Shown: piece after piece, positions 8,900 through 20,039 of the stretch | Numbering within the stretch: position 1 is the first letter of the stretch | Layout: every line of letters begins with the position of its first letter | The notes under the pieces: generated by a model | What the model was told of the DNA's origin: nothing | Database searches by the model: none | Seen by the model: the letters and a program-made list of their open reading frames with translations, nothing else | Program-made: the position numbers and the translations under genes | Assembly (NCBI GenBank): GCA_022478985.1 | Contig: JAKSZP010017494.1 | Coordinates: 1-64,000, forward strand | Direction of reading: 5' to 3' | DNA: 64,000 nt | Origin: Massospora cicadina | Lineage: Eukaryota > Entomophthoromycota > Entomophthoromycetes > Entomophthorales > Entomophthoraceae

Positions 8900-11800
8900 G
8901 GCTCACACTACCCCAAAACTGACATATTCTTCATTGTTTGGTATACCAGGTAGCAAAGGCTACCCAGCCAGTTCAGGAAAATGCCTCCCATCCCTTACTG
9001 CGAGGGATGAGACCAGACTGAAACCCAAGTTGGAATTATTTGAGGAAAAATTGCCATATATTTCTACAGCTATTTCTAGCCATCGCTTAACTATGTCAGG
9101 GAGCTTGTTAACTTGATTCCTTCCGAGGGAACGACGCTGGTTTATGGCAAGCCATATACCATACATCACCTCCCCCCATATCGTGAACTAGACACTGAAC
9201 CCCTCCTTGGCTGCAAGCAGACTTGGTGGGGCATAGCAGTCAGGATCTCTGGCCATATAAGATGACCAGAGGATAGCTTACACCCTGGTTGGTATGCTTC
9301 ATAGCATAGGAGAACGATATTCCACACAGCATCCGCTGCTGGATACTCTGTAATGATGTGTTTGCAATCTCCTCCTCCTCCGCACACCTTAAAGGCATAC
9401 AGAAGGTCATCCTCCTTATGATTACTCCACTTATGCAGAGTCGCCCCCATGACCAAGATGTTACTGCGGAGTTGGAATTGAAAGTTCCGGACTGCCATAG
9501 ACCAGCATTTCATAACCCTCCTTCCCTACAGGTCCATCAGACCAGATCGAATTTTACAAGTGATCCAGGACAAGTATTTCGAGCAAGGCTCTCTGTCTTG
9601 TAGCTTCCAGAACCAAGCAGTTGTGAAATCTGAGAGGCAGACACCGCTACCTCCCCCGCCTTGAGCAAGTCCTGAAGGACAAAGAGGCTTCCCATCGGGG
9701 TATCTCCAGCCTTCTCTTCCTCGCGGGAACATCTGCTGATCCTTCCCTCCATGACCTTCTGAACAGGCTTCACCAGCCTCTAATGCAGCCAGAGAAGGAA
9801 TTGCTTTCCTCCAGCAAGAAGGCAGTTCAGTCGCTTCCAGAGCATCCCATGCCTTCCTTACCAGACCCTTGGAGGCACTGGCAACATTATTAGCTGCTTC
9901 CACCCTAAGCACCCTTCAGCCATCGCAATCAAGGAAGTCCCCCCAGTGAAACGCCCCAATCTATTGCTTGAAGGCCTTGCGCAGATGAGTTCCCATCTCC
10001 AGTCCCCAAGCTCCTCCCCAAAGAGGAATCACCCAGATCCTTTCGATGGTCCACTATCCACCCTCCAATCTACCCTTGCTGCCCACCCAAGCTCTAAAGT
10101 AATCCTTCCAGTAGCCTGATAAGTTCCCCGTGCTTGGAATGGCCCCTTGATTGATGCCCCAGCTGACATCAAAATCTTTTTTTGAGCTGTCCCTGCAAGC
10201 CTTAGAGAGGTAGTACTCCAGTATTAGAGACAAAAATGAATTTTCCCTCTAGAGAGAACCGTGTGATCCATTTCAGCTGCAGCTCCTTGATCATACTCCC
10301 AAAGTTAATTAGATCAATGCCACCCTTCTTCACCTCCTGACACAAGTTAGAGAAATTGTTTTTGACGCCCGCCCTCACCAAATGAACTGGATGATTGAAC
10401 TCTGTATTTTCCTGATGGAAGATGCTGGTAGTGGAACAAATCTGGCAATGTACCATAGTCTGGAAAGAATGAAAGTGTTCATGACAATGGCCCTGCCCCA
10501 ATAAATTGATTGAGCCATTGTTACTTCCAAGCTGCTTTTTAAGGTCTGCTTCAAGTTTGAGCCAAATTTCATGTGGCAACGCCTGCCCAGGGATGAGACA
10601 CCTGAGGTACAGAAAGTCCTCCCCTGTTGCCATCCAGGGGATTGATCTCTTTGGTGCCACACCCAACGTCACCTTTCTGCCAATGACCAAGCCATGAATT
10701 TTGACAGATTGACCTTAGCATTGCTTGCGTTCTGGTACATCTTCAGAATGTTCATCACCACCTTCTCCTCTTCCTCTGACGAAACATAAATCTATTTATC
10801 ATCTGCAAACATTGAAAGAGAGTACTCCTCACCATTGATGGTAAGTTTCCTCCAGTCAGACTTTCTGAGAGCCACTGAAAGGGTCTCTATTGCAAGGACA
10901 AACAACAAGAGAGATAGAGGGTCTCCCTGATGCACGTCCCTACACACACCTTAAAGAGGTGGGAGAGGCCTTTATGATATTGACATCAATTTGGCTTTTC
11001 ATAAATCGCTTTTAAGCAGTCTCAACAAATGCCCCTTGATTCTAACCCTACTTAATACTTCCCAAAGAAACTCATGATTCACCCAATCATATGCCTTATC
11101 TTGATCAAAAAAGTAGCCACCCCTCTGGTCATACTGTTTACCCCACTCTTCTATCAGTATGCAGAATCAAATTGTCATTATTGAGCGTCCTAGGATAAAC
11201 CCATTCTGCTCTTTCCCAACAACGTCTGCCACAACTCCTTTTAGTCAATTGGTTAGGATCTTCATTAAGATTTTATAGTCAACGTTAAGCAGAGTCAAAG
11301 GCCAATAGCTCCCCATGAGGGAGGGATCTCCTTTCTTTTAAAACCACCACACCTTTTGAAAAGCCGGCTCATTTATACCAAAAGCTAGGATTTGATTGTA
11401 AAGCTCAGCAAGCATCTAAGAAATTTCTGCCCAAAAAATATGAAGAGCTCCAAGATCAATCCACCTCCCCGGGAGCCTTGCTATTCTTACCTTTGCAGAT
11501 GGCGTCCAACACCTCTGACTTGCGGACCTTGCTATATAGGTGCAACTGAGTCTCCTTAGGCAGTATCCCCAGTCCTCTTGTGAGTACTTTAGATACCTCT
11601 GGGACATTCTCAGAGGGGTCATAAAGGTCCTCATAGTAGGACTTAGCCACCACAGCCATGCGAGCTGCATCCTTCACCTCAACTCCCTCATCACAAAGTG
11701 ACAAGATTCTTTCTGAGGGTCTGAATGCCCCTACTGTGCGGAGTGAAGGGCCACCTTTCTGTTATAATCCTCATCCAACCTATACTTACTTTTTTGAAGC

Positions 11801-12892
11801 GATCCACCATATGGCTCCCATCAATTTTGTATACAATTCAGCCTTGGCCGTGTAGACAGATGCCCCCATGACCGCAGCCTGCTTGCAGGTACTCTTGAAG
11901 CTCCTCTCCAAGGTTTCTTACCTCGAACGTATGGCCCCTAGCTGCCTCCCAAAGATTTCACAAGCCATCTTGGGATCAGCCTTCATCCTCAACCATTTTA
12001 CTGATGCATCTGGCTTCACATAATCTTGCTTCTCCACAACTCACCTTTTCCTCATGATATCCTGAAGTAAATTCCATTTCAGTAGTTCAATGTTCAGTCT
12101 CCAGATCTTTTCCCCGCAGAAGCAACCTGAGGGTAAATGATCGCAGCTCAGGGGTCTGTGGTATGATTCACCTGGATCATGATTCTTAAGGAACAACTTG
12201 CAGTGACTTGGGAGAGACTGAAGCACTGACACAAGGTCAATGCGGGAGAAAAGATTTCCATGGAAGTGAGTCCACCCAGTCTCCCCCTCCTCACCACAGA
12301 CTACTTTCACACATCCAGTAGGCCAAGGTCAATCATTAAACCGGTTAACTTGTGGGCTCCAGAACCAGAACTCCAGTTGCCCAAAAGCTCCAACCCTGTC
12401 ATCCCTAAAGCAGACACAGTTCATGACTCTCCCAGCACTACTAACCCCCCAATGCCTTTCTCCTGAATCCTTTGGCCGACCTTCTGGAAGAAGGCATTCC
12501 ATTCAGATCCTGAATGGGCGCGCAAATGCCAATAGACCAAATTGATTCTCACCAAAAAGTGACATTACTGTCACTGCTCTTACAGGAACCAATACCTTTT
12601 ATCCAATACCTTAACCTTGTCCGCCTACCAGACCAAGATACCCCCCTTTGGCTTCTCCCCCTCCCTCTTTTCTCCCTAAGGGCGAGTCCAAGGTTAGTTG
12701 ATCCACCAAGTGAGAGCAAAATGATTGCTTTAGAGGAAACTGGAAAGCCCAGTCCTATTCCAACCCATTTTTAGAATTAGTATCAGTGAGTAAGCTGATA
12801 TATATCCCATGTTGTTTTAATTGGAGTTTCACTTGCTGCTGCTTGAGTCCATTTAGAACCCACGCATTAGCAAATTTAACCCTGATTGCCAT
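8900..12892 (-). pseudogene. LINE family 2 ORF2: endonuclease, RT, cysteine/histidine C-terminal region (copy L)
   Basis: A likely start is the ATG at 12892 (MAIRVKFANAWVLNGLKQQQ), which resembles the opening of APE-type endonuclease domains. The endonuclease motif SRIDLVSV lies near 12245, followed by a degenerate NHDPGESYHRPLS where SDHxP is expected. RT begins near 11700 (AVVAKSYYEDLYDP) and shows KNSKAPGE, FDQDKAYDWVN (about 11100), HQGDPLSLLLF (about 10930) and the catalytic FADD (about 10805). A late-RT segment with ICSTTSIF and KKGGIDLINFGSM follows (10690-10202). The C-terminal region at about 9385-9320 reads VCGGGGDCKHIITEYPAADAVW, a worn zf-RVT-type CCHC finger. Many stops and frameshifts. 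The closest known group is probably L1/Tx1-type; exact clade not assigned. Confidence 0.82.
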
Positions 12893-12899
12893 AGGTTTG

Positions 12900-15100
12900 A
12901 AACTGAAGAGGCTTTAGTTTCAGGAACTGGGGGGTCCCCATCCTCTTCTACCTCAGCTGGTTTAGTGGGACCAAATTTCTTCCTCCCCTTTTCAGTGCTA
13001 GACTGGAGCCGTGGTTGGAGGCTGCTCAGTCACATCAACCTTCAGAATCTTCACATTCCAGGGTCCTCAATAGACCCCACCACTTTGGTTGGAGGCATTG
13101 GGTTAGAAGGCATTGGCCCACTATTGCTAGCAGGCAACACCTCCATCATCTCTGTAACGGATCAGGAGGCACCTGATCCATACATTGGTTTGGATCAAGA
13201 GGAATTTGATCCAAATGTGGCTCTAATTCAACAGGCATCAAACTCTGTAAGTTCAGAACTGGGTAAAATCACCATATCAAACCTGAATCACATTTGCAGA
13301 ATGATGGCGGGCTTATGAAAGGCGTGGATTGTGATCCAGTGGATGAAAAATCTTTGCTAACAGTGTGGTGGTCAGGGCTTGGAAGAGTTTAACCAAAAGG
13401 GTAGATTATTTCATATTTGCAGTGCACTATTTAGGGGAGGACGTCGCAGCCCTGAAGGGCAGTTGCATCTTCTATGAGGAAAAACAGAATTCAAAATAAA
13501 GAATATTTGCTTGGAAAACATCAATTTTATTTAAAGAATTATAAGTGGATTGGATCGAAAATATGAGCCCAACCATTGAGCTTGCTGTGGCGTTGGCATC
13601 GTTCTCAGCCCTTTACTGGTCCCAGACTCTGTTGTTGATGTGCAGCGTCGTGGGTACAGTGGTATGAGAATATATGGCAACAATGAGACATGTTAGTCGG
13701 GTTTGGGGATGGGCTCTCTGCCATCCTGTACCTAGTATGGTCAGTAACATGGCTCTTACTGCCCAATTCGTTCATTGTGTAATGGCGCAAAACCACCCGT
13801 TACAATCTCCGCATCTTTTCCTACATGCCTTTAGTGCTCCGTCCCACCCACACCCCTAATGGCCGCTGACCTCTTACGTTATTGAGTGATGGGGAGAACC
13901 CCATCCATTTAAGAGGCGACTATTTCCAAAATGTCCTTTGTGGACTGGCGCAAAGCGCCACTAAGCTCTATTTGGGCCCAGCTGCTTCCCTCGCCTTCCA
14001 GGAACGCTTTGACTCCTTGTTGACCTTTCTGGAGCCTTTCAGCACCTCAGTCACTACCTCCAAAGTGATGACAGCTACTGCCTCCCTCCCTTGCTTTGGC
14101 TGATATCTCAGTCAGCTTCTCCAACGCCTTCTGGAGAACCAACTTCTCTTTCTCAGAGGGCACCATTGCTGGCTCCCCCATGCTAGGCCCACTAGGCTTG
14201 GCCATTGCCGCAGTTTGTTGAACCTGAGGACATTTGGCTCTGAAATGCCCCTTCACACCACACAAGAAGCACATGTCCAGAGGTACCACAGGAAACTCCA
14301 AGTCCCCACAGTGACTGAACGAGGCAACTCCCCATATGATTTTGAAAGTTCAACCTTTAAAACCCAGTCCCCCAGAACCTACGGTGATCTTTTTGAGCTA
14401 CCATCCTTCTGCGCCAAGCTCTTTATCAACTTGTTCTCATTAAAGAAGGTTACTCTGCCAAAGCCTTTCAGCTGAGACATTATGCCCCTCTAGTGATTAC
14501 AAGTGGTATGTCCCTCAGAATGAACCCTCTGATCTCAATGTCAATGTCAATAAATACAGCCTCCTCATTCTTCGTGCTCTAACTGGCAGCCAAAGCCTGT
14601 TCCTTTTGAAGTTTATACTGGAAGGTTATAAGTTATAACTCAGGAGCCAAACGTGAAATATGGAGTGGGGCGAACCCACAAAACTCAATCATCCTAACCA
14701 TAAGCATCTCCTTAGACCACCCAGTCTTCACTTACATGGCGGAGCCCTCTTGAGGCTCTCCACTATGCTAGCCATCAGATCATTAAAAGGGTGGACTTCC
14801 CATTTTAAAAATCTTGATTTTGACTTTAAATCCATTAGCAGCCACCTCTGCAAAGGAGACCGAAGCCCCCTTGCAGTAGAGGCCACCCCTGTGTTGCTTT
14901 GTTAATGAACTTGGTCTCTTTGATTTGTTTTGTGACGAAGTTTGCTCTCCAGGCCTTTTTGTGTGGGAACCATAGCAGCCCTTTTGGCTCATCTTTCATT
15001 TGGTACATAAGTGCTCTCACCTTTTGCTGCACCAGTGTAAGCTTATGTAAGCTACTGGCTGCTATCCAGGTTTCAGGTCAACCTATAAAACTGTGGTGAT
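12900..15100 (-). pseudogene. LINE family 2 ORF1 protein with CCHC zinc knuckle (copy L)
   Basis: ORF1 region upstream of ORF2 in the same element. The anchor is CFLCGVKGHFRAKC (about 14270-14230), a canonical CX2CX4HX4C knuckle, followed by a helical, lysine-rich stretch (KLVLQKALEKLTEISAKA). Upstream, 15032-14783 holds a separate piece (FVTKQIKETKFINKA). The C-terminal part (13330-12900) is proline-rich and out of frame. Limits are approximate because the frame is broken repeatedly. The expected role is RNA binding in the element RNP. Confidence 0.65.
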
Positions 15101-15436
15101 TATTGTAGACAGGTGAGCCAAAGCCCAGCCAATAAGGATTGCCCCACCCTTGTTACTGAAACCTGCTTTTGCAGCGCCCGCCACGTTGGGAAGTAGTGTG
15201 ACAGATGATAAGCCTTGACTCTTACCCCTTCCTGCTCATATTTCTTTTAAAAGAAAAGTGGAAGCACCCACAGGAACAGGTTGAGTTACAGGCATTAGCT
15301 TCCATCCCACACCTCATTCAGGCCATTACCAGACTCTTCTAAGGCGCCCGTCTGGGTTCTGTGTTGGCTGCTCACCCATGTTTCCACGAGGTTTCCTTGG
15401 TCACACCACGTGAAAGCCCCAGCTTACCCTACCTAG

Positions 15437-15456
15437 CTCCCTCAAGCTTCGTCTTT
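15437..15456. repeat. Target-site duplication of LINE L, 5' side
   Basis: CTCCCTCAAGCTTCGTCTTT, matching 8665-8684 at 18 of 20 positions. It lies directly at the 5' end of L. Confidence 0.85.
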
Positions 15457-16350
15457 AGCAGTTCTTCCATGATTTCAGTAGCTCTGATCTTTTCCACCAA
15501 CTGACAAGTTTATGGCTGAGCAGCCTCTTCTGCAATTTTGGGGTCTATCCCTTCACCATTGTTTGGGTATTTTCATTTATGACCAAAACAAACTTCCTGG
15601 TAGAGCGGATCAATTGTGCCTTCAACTATGTATAGATTCTAAATATCCAGGTCAACTTTAAATATGTTAGGGTAAACTTGTTTGATTGCAGTGATATTAT
15701 CTCATATCTAGACTGCAGTCATTTTAATGCACCTTGACAAGTTTCTTTTCTTTAACCTGCACCAGAGTAACTTGTTTTTTAGGCGTCGTATCCCACCCAA
15801 GTGTCTACATGCCCAAGTTTTCCACATTAGTAGCATTGGATTTGAGTTTTTACTACTTGTTTTGGTACTTCATGATTATTTCCCATTATGACATGATTTT
15901 GTTGTTCCTTATTATGCTCAGCAAATATTACTATATAATGAGCTCTGTCTTGAATGGCTTTAAAGTTCTGATTAGGTTTCAAATGTTGCTCCTAGAATCT
16001 TAAAATACTCAACCCTCTATAATGTGGAAATTTGGTTTGCAAGCACCAAAACAATGGTGAGGTGAAAATCTCTGTAGGGCAAAAGTGCTGCTTGTATTCG
16101 TTTTACGTGCATATAATTCTGATAATAATTTTGCACCAGCCAGTATTTGTGATTTCTGGTAAAATTGATCTGCAAAAAAGGCTAATATTTAATCCTTTAT
16201 AAACTGGATACCTTTAACTCCTGTTTACAGTTAGCCATCCATTCAGGACTACCAGACTATGTCAAAATAGCTTCTTTGGAGTTACTTTACATCTAAATAT
16301 CCACATCAAGATAAGGCAACGCTAGATTTCAACAGTTACTGTCAAAGAAT
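15457..16350 (-). pseudogene. Ty3/Gypsy element J: gag C-terminal half with degenerate zinc knuckle
   Basis: Read on the minus strand, 16340-15560 gives gag-like sequence. FFADQFYQKSQILAGAKLLSE resembles the gag of element H2 (SKFAEQFSAEAHVLLVVN). Near 15825-15790 there is QCY-stop-CGKLGHVDTW, which is a CCHC knuckle with one stop and its last cysteine changed to tryptophan. After it comes a linker (IAEEAAQP, IRATEIMEELLKTKLEG) that continues on the far side of LINE L. The N-terminal half would lie right of LINE E, at 32190 and beyond. Confidence 0.6.
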
Positions 16351-18517
16351 TTTAAATTTTTTAAATTTTATTTGGGGAAGGCCAACTAAGGGGACGGACA
16401 CTTCTGATAAGTAAACTAATGAAATAAACATCAGCAAGAGGGGTGCACCAGAGAGAAGCAAATGATATGTCCTATTGTCAGTGGGAACGCCAAGAAATGT
16501 AAGGAGGGTTACGTGTATAGGGGCTTGCACCATTATTGAGCACTTATGTAGGTAGGGGTCTGAAGCGATGAACCAAACCAGAAACCAGGATGAAACCAAC
16601 TGGCGGTGATGGGGTGGTAGATACTAAACATCCAAGCTTGAAAGTGGTCCACAAGGTGTGACTAAACCGGAGTACAGCTTCCTGGAGGAAGGGTAGATAC
16701 TGATATAGCATCCAAGACAGTGTGGATAGTCCACATTGCAACTGCAACCACTAAGGCACAGAGGGAAGGTGGTATAGGGAAAACCAAGGACAAGGCGAAG
16801 ATGTCCTTAGACAGGCTGAAGGGCTTTGCCTGATCCTGGCAAAATAGACGCTGAACCTCAAGTCATATCGCTTTTGAGGGAGGGCACTCTTCCAGGCGGT
16901 GAACCAGCGTTCCATATTGACCAAACACGACGCAAGATGAGTGCAAAGAGTTAGAGCGTTCAGCAGTACAGTATACCTGTCTCAATCATCACCACACATG
17001 GGAACAAATATGCAGCTGCAGAAGAGGGTGGTGGGCGTACTTCCAAATGGCTTTCTGGGTATTGAGAAAGTAGGGGATGTCTAACATGTCCAGGTAGTCC
17101 ACCCTGGCTATGATAGGTCACCTCATGGGTATCACTCCATTAGAAAATGAGTTGTCCTTGTACTTCATGGGTGAACCTAGGAGTAGGGCGCCCACTCTGG
17201 GTGGTGTGTCCACTGATTAAGATTTCAACTCAGCGCACCTCATGGAGAGGAGAATTCTATTTAAAGTGGGGCGACATCCCATGTGGGCCCGCAGCAGAAG
17301 GGTGTGAGGCAAGGTACTTTAAAAGGTTTGGGGGTGAGTAGGATTGCTGAGGCCCAGGGCGTGAGAAAAGTTGGAGTGGGCCACGCGGGACCAGTGCTGG
17401 ACTGAGACTGTTGGGTTGGTGACAATGCAATCCAGGTTCCAAGTATCTTGGCGGCGTGGACCTCATAGTTGAGCAGGCCCATGCCACCACTGTGGCGAGG
17501 GCCAAAAATGACATCAGGCACTGCCGTGGGAGGCCTAACCAAGGACACCCTTGAAGAAGGGCGAATAATGAATTAAAGAAACAAGGGAAAAAGCGATAGC
17601 ATGGGCCCCAAATTCAAACTTTAGAGAGAAGCATAGAGTTAGCTAGCACAACCCTGCCTTTAAGGGAGGTCTGGCGGGCTTTGAGGGAAGCTATACGTTT
17701 CATAACGTTGTCTATGATATATGTTCCATCACCGTTGAGGTATACCCTCCCACCTCCAGCCACACCCCAAGTGCCAGACTGGGCCAGCGGTGGGGCTTGG
17801 CACAAAGGTGAGCACAAACGGCAGTGTGGTGTGGACAGGACAAGAGATCCCGTGAGCAAGTTGTTGAAGCAGGTAGAAAACGGGGCGCAGGGGACCAGCG
17901 AGCTTGGTACCAACCAAGGATAACAATTTCGGTTTTGAAGGCGTTAAGTGCAGCATTAATTACCCTAGAGTAGACCTGGATAGTAGCTTCATCCGCGCGT
18001 GCATCATGATTGTTAGACACCTCAACCACACAATCATCAGCAAATGCCAACAACTTGACTGGTGCTTGGCCTTGCACATCGACACCAGCATGGATGGCAT
18101 TTACATTGTGAAGAAGTGGTTCAAGGCTGAAGTTATACAAGAGTGGGCTTAGAGGGTCCCCTTGTAGTAGGCCCCTTTGAGGGAGAACTACATCCGTGAG
18201 AAAGCCAGGGCAATGCACAGCCATTGTGGCAGATTCGGTGAGCAACATCAGCCAATTAATGAAACAATAAAGTGTGGAACTTGTGGAGGCAGGCTCTGAG
18301 GTAACCCCAGTTGACTCTATCATAGGCCTTCTGCTGGTCTAAAAAACAAGTGCTCCAGAAGCCGTGGATTGGCAGAAGTTGGCTATGGTGAAATGTTGTC
18401 CCAAATATATCGTTTGGGAAGGAGACTAAATTGCTCAGAGGAAATGAGAGCAGAGTTAAATACCCCTAGATGGTTTGCCATGATTTTAGTAAAAGGTTTA
18501 GTATCTGTATTAGTAAG
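16350..18517 (-). pseudogene. LINE family 1, copy E: ORF2 RT to 3' end
   Basis: The 3' piece of copy E, read from 18517 down to the tail near 16350 (minus strand CCCCAAATAAAATTTAAAA). RT motifs include LTNTDTK-like codons just inside the boundary, LLQGDPLSPLLYNFSLEPLL and FADDCVVEVS (18323-17712). The C-terminal part runs to about 16480 (SWFLVWFIASDPYLHKCSI). Stops and shifts are frequent. LINE C interrupts E at 18517, and E resumes at 23791 in the same orientation. The flanks of the whole E element (near 16330 and 32188) show only a weak match, which could be an old target duplication. Confidence 0.85.
18506..18517. repeat. Target-site duplication of LINE C, 5' side
   Basis: TGTATTAGTAAG, repeated exactly at 23779-23790. 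The target is the LTNTD codons of ORF2 in copy E. Confidence 0.9.
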
Positions 18518-18617
18518 TGAAAAAATTTTCTCTCTCGTTGCAAACACTTTCTCAAAAAATTCAATTCAAGTCTAGGTAAAGTTTGACTTTCTCATCATGG
18601 AGATTAGTTGGTGCCCA

Positions 18618-20030
18618 ATGTCAGGGAGCAGTTGGGCTAGTAAAGTTAAGGGCACAGGTGTAGGCCTCACATCAGCCAAATTAATATATGCCCCGGTGAG
18701 AGAGAGAGGAATAGAATGGATTAATAGTAAAAACTGGATGTTACCATTTCCCCAGAAATTTTGCCTGGCAAGCACGCTGAAACCAGTCCATCAATACGCC
18801 ACACTCCCAACCACTATTTTTGGTGGAACACAGGGTGCATGTTTTCCTGGATTTTCAGCAAATGGCGCTCTGGGAGATATTTTGTGGAGATGTACACACG
18901 CATTTCCTGAATGCATTTTATGTCACACTGCACTCCATACCTCGTGGTTGGCTAAGTCTTAGATTTGAAAATAAAGAAGCGGTGGATGAAGCCGCAAAGA
19001 TGCGAGTAGTAGTGGACCTCCAGGATGGTCAATGGGTATTCTAAACAAAGCGCACTTGCTGGACTAAATCGAACAAAATTTTTGTAACTTTTGACTTCTT
19101 ACCTACTACAGTCAAGCTCACCTTGCTGGAGCACCACCTGAAGGCTGAGCTCGCAGTATACTGAGAATTACATTCCTCCAAAATGCAGCGCTTTACGCTC
19201 ATGCCAAACATGTGCATGTGCAAAGTGATTTCAGTTCTCACCCCATCCGTGGGGATATCAGATGATTTGACCCAAATCCCACATACTGCTTATGTCAAAT
19301 TTAATGGGCAAAAATCACACCAATTCAGGGTCACCGTGGATATCTCGCCTCCTATCTGCACTTTCTGTTGCACTTTTGGCCAGAAGGCTTATACCTGCCC
19401 CTCCAAGGAGGGCATTACTCAAACTGAAATTATTTTGGATGCAATGTGCGGTGCAGACGCCCACTATGAACTGGCACTTGACACTGATGCACCCTTCCCA
19501 TGTGGAGTGCAAGGATGCTACATTATAGTAAAACTTGTTTCCCCCAGGAGCGTAAGAAGGCAAGCAGGCCTGCTTGGCGGCGGCCAAGGAGGCGTCCAAG
19601 ACTGCGTCTGTGATCCCACCAGCCCAGCTCCAGGAGGACATTGAGACATTCATGGCGGAAGCAGCTCAAGAATCCCTCCACCAATCAGATTGGGACGCCC
19701 AAGCTGATTGGGCCACCCAAGCTGAAAACCTGATGGGTGAGTTGGTTTCAGCTGGTCAATGCACCCAAGCATCGATTAAGACCAAGTCACTCCCCAATAT
19801 TCCTGCCAAAATTCCACCTTCAAGCGATGGTGCACCGCAAATGCATAAAATGCCAAAGAACTCGTCCCACAGTGGGGAAAAAGAAGAAGGCAAAAGCCAA
19901 CGTGAACACCACAGCTAAAGTTTCCCACACTGAACCATACTCCGTAGCACAAAATACACACACTGCTAAACAGCGACGTGATGAAAGAGAGAAGGCTGAA
20001 GGGCTCAGGTGCCCTTCCACTCACACCTAA
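18618..20030 (+). pseudogene. LINE-1-family ORF1 protein (copy C)
   Basis: Begins MSGSSWASKVKG at 18618 and ends at the TAA of 20028-20030, 471 codons if unbroken. The C-terminal half is open from 19183 to 19644. It contains the knuckle CTFCCTFGQKAYTC, whose central histidine is replaced by glutamine (CX2CX4QX4C). It reads straight through PFPCGVQGCYIIVK, which shows the ancestral frame that is lost in copies B and D. Stops and shifts occur near 18962, 19044 and 19164. The role is nucleic-acid binding in the RNP. Confidence 0.83.
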
Positions 20031-20039
20031 GGTGCGATG
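20021..20039 (+). promoter_or_regulatory. ORF1-stop/ORF2-start hairpin (copy C)
   Basis: TCACACCTAAGGTGCGATG. The same stem as in copy A with one C-A mismatch. The UAA stop forms the loop and the ATG lies in the 3' arm. Confidence 0.55.

Larger units (their letters stand above)
8688..15436 (-). mobile_element. LINE family 2, copy L, near full length
   Basis: A 6.75-kb non-LTR element on the minus strand, unrelated at nucleotide level to family 1. It has ORF1 with a zinc knuckle, ORF2 with endonuclease, RT and a cysteine/histidine C-terminal region, and a poly(A) 3' end. A duplication of about 20 bp flanks it (15437-15456 and 8665-8684). It sits in the gag of Gypsy element J: removing L joins the J coding pieces TKLEG and EGENASS across the duplication. 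Both ORFs carry many stops and shifts, so the copy is dead. Confidence 0.88.

Noticed and set aside
12965..13318. 117-codon plus-strand open frame
   Set aside because: It lies opposite the ORF1 C-terminal region of LINE L, which accounts for the sequence; no homology is recognisable in the plus frame.
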